From assembly GCF_000515415.1 (NCBI RefSeq), contig NZ_KI911783.1, positions 5,691,831 to 5,755,830 on the forward strand: 64,000 nucleotides of DNA, given 5' to 3'. The notes under the pieces were generated by a model. That model was not told the DNA's origin. It searched no databases and was given only the letters and a program-made list of their open reading frames with translations. This document shows positions 8,926 to 17,375 of this stretch, one piece after another; within the stretch, counting starts at the first letter, position 1; every line of letters begins with the position of its first letter. Origin of the DNA: Bradyrhizobium sp. WSM1417 (GTDB taxonomy: Bacteria > Pseudomonadota > Alphaproteobacteria > Rhizobiales > Xanthobacteraceae). The position numbers were made by a program, and so were the translations under genes.

Positions 8926-10032
8926 ATGCACGACGTTCGATATTCCTATCTGCTCGAGCAATTCTCCGACCCGGCACCGATCCTGGCCGAGATCGGCCGA
9001 CTGGTGGCGACCGGTGACTTCACCCTGGGCAAGCCGGTCGCCGAATTCGAACGGCGCTTTGCCGAGCTGATTGGCGTGCGTCACGCCATCGGCGTCGGAT
9101 CGGGCACCGATGCGCTCAAGCTGCCGCTCAAGGCGCTCGGCATCGGCCATGGCGACGAGGTCATCACGGCCGCCAACACCTTCATCGCCACGGTCGGCGC
9201 CATCGCCGAGACCGGCGCGATGCCGGTGCTGGTCGACTGCGACGACTCCTTCTGCATGAACGTCGACTACGTCGAAGCCGCGATCACCGAGAAGACCAAG
9301 GCGATCATGCCGGTTCAGTTGACCGGCGAGGTCACCGACATGGGCAAGCTGATGGCGATCGCCCAGCGTCACAACATCCCCGTCGTCGAGGATTCCTGCC
9401 AGGGCATCCTGTCGGAGTTCGCGGGAAAACGGTCCGGCACCCACGGTATCGCTGCCGGCTTCTCCCTGCATCCGCTCAAGAACCTCAACGTCTGGGGCGA
9501 TGCCGGTGTCGTCGTCACCAATGACGACGGGATGAACGAGCGGCTTCGCCTGATCCGCAACCACGGCATGAAGAACCGCGACGAGATCGCGATCCTCGGC
9601 TGCAATTCGCGGCTCGATTCCCTCCAGGCGGTCGTCGGCAACTGGCTGATCGGCCAGACCAGCGAGATCACGCGCCGTCGGATCGAAAACGCGGCCTTTT
9701 ACGATTCGGGCCTTGCCGGCCTGCCCGGCCTGCGCATTCCGCCGCGCCGGCCCAACGTGAAGCACGTCTATCACCTCTACATGGTGTTCGCCGAGCGTCG
9801 GGACGAGCTCTACAAATACTGCCTGGACAACGGCATTGAAGCGAAGATCCACTATCCCATCCCGCTGTACCAGCAGGAAGGCCTCAGGCACCTCGGCTAC
9901 GCGCCGGGCACCTTCCCGGTCACCGACCGCCATGCCCGGGAAGTCATCAGCTTCCCGGTCGACCAGCATCTGACGCGCGCTCAGCAGGACCGCGTCATCG
10001 AGATCGTTCGGACGTTCTGCCATGGACGCTGA
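8926..10032 (+). CDS. DegT/DnrJ/EryC1/StrS-family PLP enzyme (sugar aminotransferase)
   Basis: 368 residues of the sugar aminotransferase family (fold type I). SGTDAL near 59-64 binds the PLP phosphate, EDSCQG near 155-160 supplies the ring-nitrogen Asp, and the Schiff-base lysine is K185 in HPLKNLN. These enzymes transaminate NDP-keto sugars using glutamate, or dehydrate them when a His replaces the Lys; here the Lys is present, so aminotransfer is expected. It is the first of two consecutive family members; the next gene begins inside its 3' end. Confidence 0.9.
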   Translation: MHDVRYSYLLEQFSDPAPILAEIGRLVATGDFTLGKPVAEFERRFAELIGVRHAIGVGSGTDALKLPLKALGIGHGDEVITAANTFIATVGAIAETGAMPVLVDCDDSFCMNVDYVEAAITEKTKAIMPVQLTGEVTDMGKLMAIAQRHNIPVVEDSCQGILSEFAGKRSGTHGIAAGFSLHPLKNLNVWGDAGVVVTNDDGMNERLRLIRNHGMKNRDEIAILGCNSRLDSLQAVVGNWLIGQTSEITRRRIENAAFYDSGLAGLPGLRIPPRRPNVKHVYHLYMVFAERRDELYKYCLDNGIEAKIHYPIPLYQQEGLRHLGYAPGTFPVTDRHAREVISFPVDQHLTRAQQDRVIEIVRTFCHGR

Positions 10033-11140
10033 CACCGGCCGCCGGCGCATCGGTTACGTCAATCTTCCCGCGCAATTTGATGAAGAGCGCGTTGAGATCA
10101 TGCAGGCGGTCGAGGGCGTGTTCCGGCGCGGCGATTTCATCGGCGGCGCGGCCGTTGCGAAGCTCGAAGAGGAGCTCACCACCTATCTCGGCTCGCCGCA
10201 TGTGGTGACGCTGAATTCCGGCACCGATGCGCTGATCCTGTCCTTGCGGGCACTCAACATCGGTCCGGGGGACGAGGTGATCACCCCGCCGAATTCGTTC
10301 GTGGCATCGAGCGCCGCCATCATCGCCGTCGGCGCCGCGCCAGTATTTGCGGACGTGCTGCCGGACCAGAATATCGATCCCGCCGCGGTCGAGGCCGCCG
10401 TCACCTCGCGGACCAGGGCGATCATGCCGGTGCACCTGACCGGGCGCATGGCCGACATGAACCCGCTGATGGCGATCGCGGCCAAGCACGCTCTCGCCGT
10501 GATCGAGGACAGCGCGCAGGCGGTCGGCTCGACCTATGACGGGCGGATGAGCGGGACCATCGGAACGTTCGGCTGCTTCTCCGCCCACCCGCTGAAGAAC
10601 CTCAATGCCGCGGGCGACGCCGGCTTCGTCGTCACCGCCGACGCCGAGCTTGCCGCGAGAATTCGCCGCCTGCGCAATCACGGTCTGATCAATCGCAGTG
10701 ACGTTCAGGAATGGGGCATCGTGTCACGCCTCGACACGGTCCAGGCCGAGGTGCTCCGGATTCGCTTGCGTCACCTGCCCTCTGTCATCGAACGTCGGCG
10801 CCGCAACGCCGCGCAATACCGCGCCGAGCTCGCCGGCCTTCCCCTGTTCATCCCGGTTTGCCGCAACATCGAGTTCAACACCTTCCACACCTTCGTCGTG
10901 CAGACGGACCGTCGCGACGACTTCCAGAAATATCTTGCCGACAAGGGCATCGAGACCGCGATCCACTATCCGGTACCGATCCACCTCCAGGAGGCGGCGG
11001 CGCATCTGGGTCACGGTCGCGGCGCCTTCCCGGTGACCGAGCGGCAGGCGGATCAGATCCTCACGCTCCCCATCAACCAGTTCCTCTCGACCTCGGACAT
11101 CAGCTATGTTTGCGCCACCGCCCGGGAGTATTTTGCATGA
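10022..11140 (+). CDS. Second DegT/DnrJ/EryC1/StrS-family aminotransferase
   Basis: 372 residues, overlapping the previous gene by 11 bases. It has SGTDAL (67-72), EDSAQAVGS and K192 in HPLKNLN. It aligns with its neighbour throughout but differs at many positions, so it is an older duplication rather than a recent copy. Two aminotransferases imply either two amino groups on one sugar, two amino sugars, or a heteromeric enzyme. Its stop overlaps the ATG of the oxygenase gene (ATGA). Confidence 0.9.
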   Translation: MDADTGRRRIGYVNLPAQFDEERVEIMQAVEGVFRRGDFIGGAAVAKLEEELTTYLGSPHVVTLNSGTDALILSLRALNIGPGDEVITPPNSFVASSAAIIAVGAAPVFADVLPDQNIDPAAVEAAVTSRTRAIMPVHLTGRMADMNPLMAIAAKHALAVIEDSAQAVGSTYDGRMSGTIGTFGCFSAHPLKNLNAAGDAGFVVTADAELAARIRRLRNHGLINRSDVQEWGIVSRLDTVQAEVLRIRLRHLPSVIERRRRNAAQYRAELAGLPLFIPVCRNIEFNTFHTFVVQTDRRDDFQKYLADKGIETAIHYPVPIHLQEAAAHLGHGRGAFPVTERQADQILTLPINQFLSTSDISYVCATAREYFA

Positions 11141-11943
11141 CGGACACGGCTTTCCTCGAGGCCGATGAGCAGGCATTGGCGCAACGCTTCATCGACGACG
11201 GCTTCGTCACCACGCCGGCCGACGATCGCGCCGGGCTCGACCGGATCCAGCGGCGCGCCGCCGAGCTCGCGGCGAACTATCTGAAGCTGCCACACGGCAA
11301 CGACCCCTACGCGATGCTCGACACCATCCACACGCGGGTGAGCGTGGATGATCTCAACGGCCTGCGGCTGCACGTCTTCAACGGCCTCAATGACGAGCCC
11401 TGGTTCCGTCCGACCTATTTCCGTCTGGCGCGCTCGACGATCGAGACCATCGTCGGCAACGAGCTCTGCATGCAGCGCCGCGTCAATCTCAGCATCCAGC
11501 TGCCGGGCGACGATTCGTCACTGCTCGCCACCCATTCCGACGTCTGGTCGGGCGACTCGCCGTTCGAGGTCGTTGTGTGGGTACCGCTGGTCGACGTCCA
11601 CCGCACCAAATCGATGTATCTGCTGCCGCCGTCCCTGAACGGCGAGATGCAGGACCGGATGGCCAGCCTGCGCAGCGCCGAAGAACTCTACCAGACCATC
11701 AAGCCGCACGCGACGTTCATCGAGATTCCCTACGGTCACGTGATGCTGTTCAACCAGACCCTGATGCACGGCAATCGCATCAACGAGGAAGCCGGCTCGC
11801 GCTGGAGCATGAACTGCCGCTTCAAGAGCATCATGTCGCCCTATGCGGACAAGCGATTCGGCGAATTCTTCGAACCGATCCTGCTGCGTCCGGCGACACG
11901 CGTCGGCATGCAATACAAGCTCCCGGGAGGCTTCCATGGCTGA
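11137..11943 (+). CDS. Sporadic carbohydrate cluster 2OG-Fe(II) oxygenase
   Basis: 268 residues from ATG 11137, preceded by GGGAG and overlapping the upstream stop. The iron-binding facial triad is visible as H133-S-D135 (THSDVW) and H211 (LMHGNR), with an arginine about ten residues later (R222) for 2-oxoglutarate. This matches, from memory, the family defined as the 2OG-Fe(II) oxygenase of 'sporadic carbohydrate clusters'. It probably hydroxylates or oxidises a sugar intermediate in the cytoplasm. The next gene is the family's usual partner, which strengthens the call. Confidence 0.78.
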   Translation: MTDTAFLEADEQALAQRFIDDGFVTTPADDRAGLDRIQRRAAELAANYLKLPHGNDPYAMLDTIHTRVSVDDLNGLRLHVFNGLNDEPWFRPTYFRLARSTIETIVGNELCMQRRVNLSIQLPGDDSSLLATHSDVWSGDSPFEVVVWVPLVDVHRTKSMYLLPPSLNGEMQDRMASLRSAEELYQTIKPHATFIEIPYGHVMLFNQTLMHGNRINEEAGSRWSMNCRFKSIMSPYADKRFGEFFEPILLRPATRVGMQYKLPGGFHG

Positions 11944-12328
11944 GCGAGCCGGCCATCGCGGCTATATCGGCGCCCGGCCGCTAAACGGCAGCCGTACCCC
12001 GCAGCACGTCCAGAACATCGTGATCCGCGACTACGCGCGACGGAAGAATCTGCATTATCTGCTCAGCGCCGCCGAGCACACCATGCCCGGCAGCTACATG
12101 GTGCTCGAGGACATCCTGGACGAGCTGCCGCGATTGCGCGGCCTGATTCTCTACAGCATATTCATGCTGCCGCCCGACGAGCCACGGCGACGGGAGATCT
12201 ATGACCGCGTGCTGAGCGAGGGCTGCGATCTGCATGCGGCCGTCGAGGAGATCACGCTGTCCTCACGCGACGACATCCAGGCCGTCGAGGACATCCTGCT
12301 CGTCAACAAATTCGCGACCATCCTGTGA
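11936..12328 (+). CDS. Sporadic carbohydrate cluster protein, LIC12192 family
   Basis: 130 residues from ATG 11936, overlapping the oxygenase gene by eight bases. The sequence opens HRGYIGARPLNGSRTPQHVQN and then has an LSAAEHTMPGSYMVLEDIL segment. This agrees with the small family named after Leptospira LIC12192, found sporadically in surface-carbohydrate clusters; its biochemical role is not known to me. No signal peptide or membrane segment is seen. Tight coupling to the 2OG oxygenase suggests a joint function. Confidence 0.75.
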   Translation: MAERAGHRGYIGARPLNGSRTPQHVQNIVIRDYARRKNLHYLLSAAEHTMPGSYMVLEDILDELPRLRGLILYSIFMLPPDEPRRREIYDRVLSEGCDLHAAVEEITLSSRDDIQAVEDILLVNKFATIL

Positions 12329-12353
12329 CGATGCCGCGGACCGATTGAGGACA

Positions 12354-13019
12354 ATGACCGAGATCAACCTGCTCCAGCCGATGCACGCATCGACCAAGCG
12401 GAACTACGTTCAGCGGGTCGTCGAGCACGACAAGGCGGAAACTGCCACCGTCGCGCGGCAATGGGGCCACGACTACTGGGACGGCGATCGCCGTTATGGC
12501 TATGGCGGCTACCGCTACGACGGACGGTGGCGGCCGCTCGCCCAGACCTTGATCGACCGCTATGGCATCAAGCCCGGGATGAGCGTGCTCGATGTCGGCT
12601 GCGGCAAGGGCTATCTGCTCTACGAATTCGCGCAGCTCGTCCCCGGCCTCACCATCGCCGGCATCGACATCTCCGACTATGGCATCGCCAACGCCAAGGA
12701 GGAGGTGCGGCCGCAATTGAAGGTCGGCAGCGCCGTCGAGCTCCCCTACCCCGACCACAGCTTCGATCTCGTGGTGTCGCTCGGCGTGCTCCACAATCTT
12801 CCCCTCGAGGACGTCTTCCGAGCAGTGTCGGAGATCGAGCGCGTGGGGCGCGGCGCCTCGAAATATCTGATGGTGGAATCGTTCCGCGACGAGCGCGAGA
12901 AGGCGAACCTGCTCTACTGGCAGCTCACCTGCCTGAGTTTCCATGGTCCGGAGACGTGGGCCTGGATTTACGACAAATGCGGCTACCGGGGCGACCATGG
13001 GTTCATCTTCTTCGAATGA
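12354..13019 (+). CDS. Class I SAM-dependent methyltransferase
   Basis: 221 residues from ATG 12354, 25 bases after the previous stop. The SAM motif VLDVGCGKGYLL is at 78-89, the acidic motif II is GIDISDYGI, and SLGVLHNL is the usual post-II segment. Likely an O- or N-methyltransferase acting on a sugar of the cluster; it lacks the zinc ribbon of the C-methyltransferases. The frame upstream to 12234 overlaps the LIC12192 gene and was not used. Confidence 0.83.
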   Translation: MTEINLLQPMHASTKRNYVQRVVEHDKAETATVARQWGHDYWDGDRRYGYGGYRYDGRWRPLAQTLIDRYGIKPGMSVLDVGCGKGYLLYEFAQLVPGLTIAGIDISDYGIANAKEEVRPQLKVGSAVELPYPDHSFDLVVSLGVLHNLPLEDVFRAVSEIERVGRGASKYLMVESFRDEREKANLLYWQLTCLSFHGPETWAWIYDKCGYRGDHGFIFFE

Positions 13020-13614
13020 AGCAACGGGCCTGCGCCGGCCGTCCTCGCTACGTGCGCAAAATCCCGAAGTGTATTATTCGGACGACGCCATCGTCACGGC
13101 GGACGATGCCACGATCGCGGAGCTGAAGCGCATCGCCGCAGGCAATCCGCGTCTGCGCAGCCGGCTGTGCACCCATCCCGATCCCTCGTCCGGCCTGCAC
13201 GAGATGCTGATCGTGCATCATCGCGAGGCCTATGTGCGGCCTCACAAGCACTTTGGCAAACCTGAATCGTTTCACCTGATCGAGGGCACAGCGCAAGTCG
13301 TGATCTTCGAGGACGACGGCCGCATTCGCGACGTGCTCGAGATGGCGCCGTACGGGCAGGGCAAGCGCTGCTATTACCGGATGCCCGAGCAGGTGTTTCA
13401 CTCGATCCTGATCACCTCGGAGTGGCTGGTGTTTCACGAAACTACCGCCGGTCCGTTCGATCCCTCCCGCACGGTGTTTCCCGACTGGGCGCCGGATGGC
13501 GGCGATGCCGCGGAAGTGCAGGTCTATGTCACTAGGACCGGTGCGCTCGCCGCGGAGCATCTGGCCCATCGCCATGCTTCACGAGCCATTCCAGCAGAGG
13601 TTCCTATTCGATGA
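12997..13614 (+). CDS. Cupin-fold metalloprotein, WbuC-like
   Basis: 205 residues from ATG 12997, overlapping the methyltransferase by 23 bases. The cupin metal motif is RPHKHFGKPESFHLIEG (H83, H85, E90, H93), with a later EQVFHS histidine. WbuC-family proteins sit in O-antigen clusters of enteric bacteria and elsewhere; their reaction is not established. The first ~20 residues are poorly conserved-looking, so a later non-ATG start is possible. Confidence 0.75.
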   Translation: MGSSSSNEATGLRRPSSLRAQNPEVYYSDDAIVTADDATIAELKRIAAGNPRLRSRLCTHPDPSSGLHEMLIVHHREAYVRPHKHFGKPESFHLIEGTAQVVIFEDDGRIRDVLEMAPYGQGKRCYYRMPEQVFHSILITSEWLVFHETTAGPFDPSRTVFPDWAPDGGDAAEVQVYVTRTGALAAEHLAHRHASRAIPAEVPIR

Positions 13615-14828
13615 CTGATCATTGCCGCCTCTGCCACTCGACCCATTTGCGCACGGTCATCGACCTCGGACAGATGCCGATTGCGCATCGGCTTCGGCAC
13701 AGCCGCGACGAACAGGAGGAACGGTATCCGTTCGAGGTGCTGGCTTGTGGCGAGTGCGGCCTGCCCCAGATCGTCAAGCCGATCGATCCTGACATTCTGT
13801 ACCGGCAGTTCAACTACAATTTCAGCAGCTGGAAGCCGGAGCCGCACCAGGTCGACGAACTCGATACCATCGCCAAATTCTCGGCCCACCAATCCGTGTT
13901 CGAGATCGGATGCAACGATGGCCTGTTCATGGACAGGCTTCGCGAGCGCGGTGCGAAGGTTTTGGTGGGCGTCGAGCCCAACCCGGTGTCGGGCAAGATC
14001 GCCCGCGAACGCGGCATCAAGGTCTATGCCGACATGATCAGCCCGGCGCTGTGTCACGACGCGGTCGCGGAGGCCGGCAAGTTCGACCTCGTCGTCTCGC
14101 GACAGGTGCTGGAGCACATCGTCGATTTCGAGAACTTTTTCGACTGCGTGAAAATCGCGCTGCGCGACGACGGTCTGCTGTTCATCGACGTGCCTGATTT
14201 CGCACCCGGCTCGACGGCGGGCGACCTCTCGGTCCTGTGGGAGGAGCACGTCAGCTACTTCACTGAGCCGACGCTGCTCGCGTTGCTGGCGCGCCACGGC
14301 TTCGAGGCGGTCTCGGTGAAGAAATACAATTTCAGCGGCGGCAGCCTCGCGATCGCAGCGCGACGCGCCGCGAACGACGTGACGGCCCCACCCGCGCCGT
14401 CCGGCGTCGGCGAGAGATTCGGCCAGCGCGCAAGGGAGTATGGCGCGCGTCTTCGCCCGATCCTCGCCAAGGCCCGCGCCAACGGCGCCGAGATCGCCAT
14501 CTACGGCGCGGGCTGCCGCGCCTGCACCTTCACCAATGCCCATGAACTCGCGGATCTCGTCGACCTCTCGGTCGACGACCAGCAGGAGCGCCAGGGCTTG
14601 TTCCTGCCCGGCACCGGCATTCCGATCCGTTCCCCGAAGGACCTCGCCGGCAAGTCGGGTCCGCTCGTCTGTCTTCTGGCCGTAAACCAGGAGAACGAAG
14701 ACAAGGTCAGCAGCCGGCTGCGCCAAAACGTGAAGCGTCCGCTCCACATCGTTTCGATCTTCGCGCCCTCCGACATCTGGAGCGAGCTCGATCGCCTCGA
14801 GGCCGCCGCAGGGTCGCGGCATGGCTGA
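13611..14828 (+). CDS. Zinc-binding sugar C-methyltransferase
   Basis: 405 residues with the full three-part architecture of the TylCIII/NovU family. The zinc ribbon is C5/C8 (CRLC) and C46/C49 (CGEC), the SAM motif is VFEIGCNDG, the catalytic-region segment is EEHVSYF, and the C-terminal domain carries AIYGAGCRA. Known members methylate carbon 3 of an NDP-4-keto-deoxy sugar. It overlaps the cupin gene by four bases (ATGA). This is the second member of the family in the cluster. Confidence 0.87.
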   Translation: MTDHCRLCHSTHLRTVIDLGQMPIAHRLRHSRDEQEERYPFEVLACGECGLPQIVKPIDPDILYRQFNYNFSSWKPEPHQVDELDTIAKFSAHQSVFEIGCNDGLFMDRLRERGAKVLVGVEPNPVSGKIARERGIKVYADMISPALCHDAVAEAGKFDLVVSRQVLEHIVDFENFFDCVKIALRDDGLLFIDVPDFAPGSTAGDLSVLWEEHVSYFTEPTLLALLARHGFEAVSVKKYNFSGGSLAIAARRAANDVTAPPAPSGVGERFGQRAREYGARLRPILAKARANGAEIAIYGAGCRACTFTNAHELADLVDLSVDDQQERQGLFLPGTGIPIRSPKDLAGKSGPLVCLLAVNQENEDKVSSRLRQNVKRPLHIVSIFAPSDIWSELDRLEAAAGSRHG

Positions 14829-16026
14829 GGACAAGCTCTTCAACTATTACGAACGTCAGGACGTCCTGCCGACGTTCGGTAATTTCAAATCCGCAGCCGA
14901 ACTCGAAAGCTATGCCGGCCTGCGGCGCGAGTTGTTTTCGGACAAGCTGGTGCTGCCGCCGCGGTTGTTCCGCGACGCAGACGTGCTCGAATTCGGCCCT
15001 GATTCCGGCGAGAACGCGCTGGTGTTCGCCGGCTGGGGCGCGAACATGACGCTCGCCGAGCCGAACCGGCATGCGCACGCGAAAATCCAGGCTTACTTCG
15101 CGCATTTCAGCCAGGCCCAACGTCTCCGCGAACTCGTATCGTTCGATGTCGAAGGATTTCACAGCGATCGTCGTTTCGACATCATCGATGCAGAAGGATT
15201 CATCTACACGGTGCAGCCGACCGAAAATTGGCTCGGCATCTTTCACCGGCTGCTCAATCCGGACAGTTACGCCGTCGTTTCCTACTACGAGCGCTACGGC
15301 GGCTTTTTCGAGCTCGCGCTCAAGGCGATTCATGCGGCCGGCAAGGCACTGACGGGCCGTCCCGGACTCGAAACGGCGAAGATGCTGTTCGATGCGAAAT
15401 GGAACAGCATTCCGCACACGCGCAGCTTCGAATCCTGGCTGATGGACGTGCTCGAAAATCCTTTCGTCCGGCACCGCTACTTCCTCGACGCGGGCGCCTT
15501 GTGCACGGCGGCGCACGAGCAGGGATTCGATATCCATTCGGCTTGGCCCGCTTATCGCGACAGCCTGGACGTCTACTGGCACAAGAAGGTCCTGTCCGGC
15601 GACGAGAAGCTGCGGCGCGCGACGCGCCACCTCGGCCGCAGCCGTCTGAGCTTTCTCGGCGGACGGAAGCTCTATCTGGCCGGCAAGACCGAAGCGGTCG
15701 ACGCGATTTCGGCTTCGATCGAGAAACTGGTTCTCGATGTCGATGCGATGATCGACGATCCCTTCGGCGACAGCCTGCCCCGTGCGATCGCGAGCCTCGC
15801 GTCACTGCGCGAGACGATTCCGGCGACAGAAATTCTCGCCGACGATGCGTCCGACATCGACGCCATCATGGCGACCCTCGATAGTTTCCATCGCATCTTT
15901 GGCGCGATCGGGCGACGGGATGCGTCCACAGTCACCACCCTCACCCAGTCAGACCAGGCGTTCATCAACACCTGGGGACAGCCGGCGCATTTCCTCGTTC
16001 TCCGGAAACGCTTCGAGGGGTGCTAG
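14821..16026 (+). CDS. Class I methyltransferase-like protein with long C-terminal region
   Basis: 401 residues overlapping the previous gene by eight bases. Residues ~50-180 look like a SAM-binding Rossmann domain (VLEFGPDSGENALVFA, then DIIDAEGFIY in place of the usual post-II motif). The C-terminal half, ~residues 200-400, is mostly helical-looking and not recognised. The motif I glycine pattern is a little degenerate, so the enzyme may be divergent. Its position implies a role in sugar modification. Confidence 0.7.
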   Translation: MAEDKLFNYYERQDVLPTFGNFKSAAELESYAGLRRELFSDKLVLPPRLFRDADVLEFGPDSGENALVFAGWGANMTLAEPNRHAHAKIQAYFAHFSQAQRLRELVSFDVEGFHSDRRFDIIDAEGFIYTVQPTENWLGIFHRLLNPDSYAVVSYYERYGGFFELALKAIHAAGKALTGRPGLETAKMLFDAKWNSIPHTRSFESWLMDVLENPFVRHRYFLDAGALCTAAHEQGFDIHSAWPAYRDSLDVYWHKKVLSGDEKLRRATRHLGRSRLSFLGGRKLYLAGKTEAVDAISASIEKLVLDVDAMIDDPFGDSLPRAIASLASLRETIPATEILADDASDIDAIMATLDSFHRIFGAIGRRDASTVTTLTQSDQAFINTWGQPAHFLVLRKRFEGC

Positions 16027-16029
16027 CAA

Positions 16030-17103
16030 GTGAGGCCAGGCATTGGCATCATCGGGACGGGCATGGTCGGTCAGATGTGCCACCTCGCCAATTTCGTCGC
16101 TAACCCCGGCTGCCGCGTTGTCGCGATCGCCGATCTGCGGCTTGATCTCGCCGCCGCAGCGGCGCAAAAATTTGACATCGCGCGGGTCTACCGCACGCAC
16201 CGGGAACTGCTGGCGGACAGCGAGGTGTCGGCCGTCGTCGTCGTGACGAAGCGTCGCGCCACCGGTCCGATCGTGCTGGATGCGTTGAACAGCGGCCGCC
16301 ATGTGCTGTCGGAAAAGCCGATGGCCTACACCACGGCTCAGGCCGTTTCACTGGCCGAGGCGGCGCGACGGCAAGACCTCGTCTACAGCATCGGCTACAT
16401 GAAGCGTCACGACGCCGGAGTGGCGCGCGCGATTGCCGAGTTGGCGTGCCTGCGAGCGGATCAGTCGCTTGGACGCATTGTCGGCGCGCGAGGCTGGTGC
16501 TTCGGTGGCAGCACTGGCCGGTCGCAGGACAATTTCGTCATGACCGGCGAAGTGCGACCGGACGGGCTCGAGCTCTGGCAGGACGGCCCCGACTGGATGC
16601 CGGGCGCGATGCGACCCGGCTACGACAATTTTCTGAACGTGTTCAGCCATATCATCAATCTCGCGCGCTACGTGCTCGGATCGTCACCGACAGTTGCGGA
16701 AAGCGCCGTCGAGACCTCGGGCACGGCGACCGTGACACTCGACTTCGACGGCGTCGCCTGCGCGCTGCAACTCGCGAATGGATCCGAAGGCGTCTGGCGC
16801 GAGGGGCTGAGCATCGAATTCGAGCGGGGCACGCTGACCATCGAATTGCCCCCGCCTTTTGCCGAGCAGGAGGCGGAGGTCATCCTCGATCAGCAAGGAC
16901 AACGCACGCAATTGCGGCGCGACACGAGCTGGGCGTTTCGGCGTCAAGCCGATGCATTCGTCGCCGATATCGTGGAACAGAGAACGCCGCTGGCTTCCGG
17001 CGCAGATTCCGTGGCCGATATCGCCCTTGCGGAGGCGATCTGGAAGCGCGGGTCAGTTGCTAGGTTTCACGCCATCCGGCGGCAATATCCGGGCGAGTAC
17101 TGA
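16030..17103 (+). CDS. Gfo/Idh/MocA-family NAD(P)-dependent oxidoreductase
   Basis: 357 residues from GTG 16030, three bases after the previous stop. The N-terminal Rossmann motif GIIGTGMVG and the signature EKPMAYT are present, followed by the C-terminal alpha/beta substrate domain. Family members oxidise a sugar hydroxyl, often at C3 of UDP-hexuronates before transamination by a DegT enzyme, which fits the two aminotransferases upstream. It is the last gene of the plus-strand run. Confidence 0.87.
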   Translation: MRPGIGIIGTGMVGQMCHLANFVANPGCRVVAIADLRLDLAAAAAQKFDIARVYRTHRELLADSEVSAVVVVTKRRATGPIVLDALNSGRHVLSEKPMAYTTAQAVSLAEAARRQDLVYSIGYMKRHDAGVARAIAELACLRADQSLGRIVGARGWCFGGSTGRSQDNFVMTGEVRPDGLELWQDGPDWMPGAMRPGYDNFLNVFSHIINLARYVLGSSPTVAESAVETSGTATVTLDFDGVACALQLANGSEGVWREGLSIEFERGTLTIELPPPFAEQEAEVILDQQGQRTQLRRDTSWAFRRQADAFVADIVEQRTPLASGADSVADIALAEAIWKRGSVARFHAIRRQYPGEY

Positions 17104-17137
17104 TCGGCCGCGTCCTGGGTTAAGTGTTTGATTTCGC

Positions 17138-17213
17138 TGGCAGGAGTGGCAGGGCTCGAACCTGCGACCCCCGGTTTTGGAGACCGGTGCTCTACCAATT
17201 GAGCTACACTCCT
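17138..17213 (-). tRNA. tRNA-Trp (CCA)
   Basis: On the minus strand the sequence folds as a 76-nt cloverleaf: acceptor AGGAGTG/CACTCCT, D arm GCTC/GAGC, anticodon stem CCGGT/ACCGG with loop CTCCAAA (anticodon CCA), T arm with GGTTCGAGC, and an encoded 3' CCA. Confidence 0.97.
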
Positions 17214-17375
17214 ACGGACCCTGCGTTGCCGCGCGGATCAGGCCGCTTTGAAGCACAGGGGGTGGCCAGATTGCAAGGCCGGATTGCAAGGGTGAAGCGC
17301 GCTGGCTTCGCTTGTTTGTGCCGCGCCTTCTGGGCCACAGTCCGCTCCGAACAATAATAAGCACCGGGAGTACCC

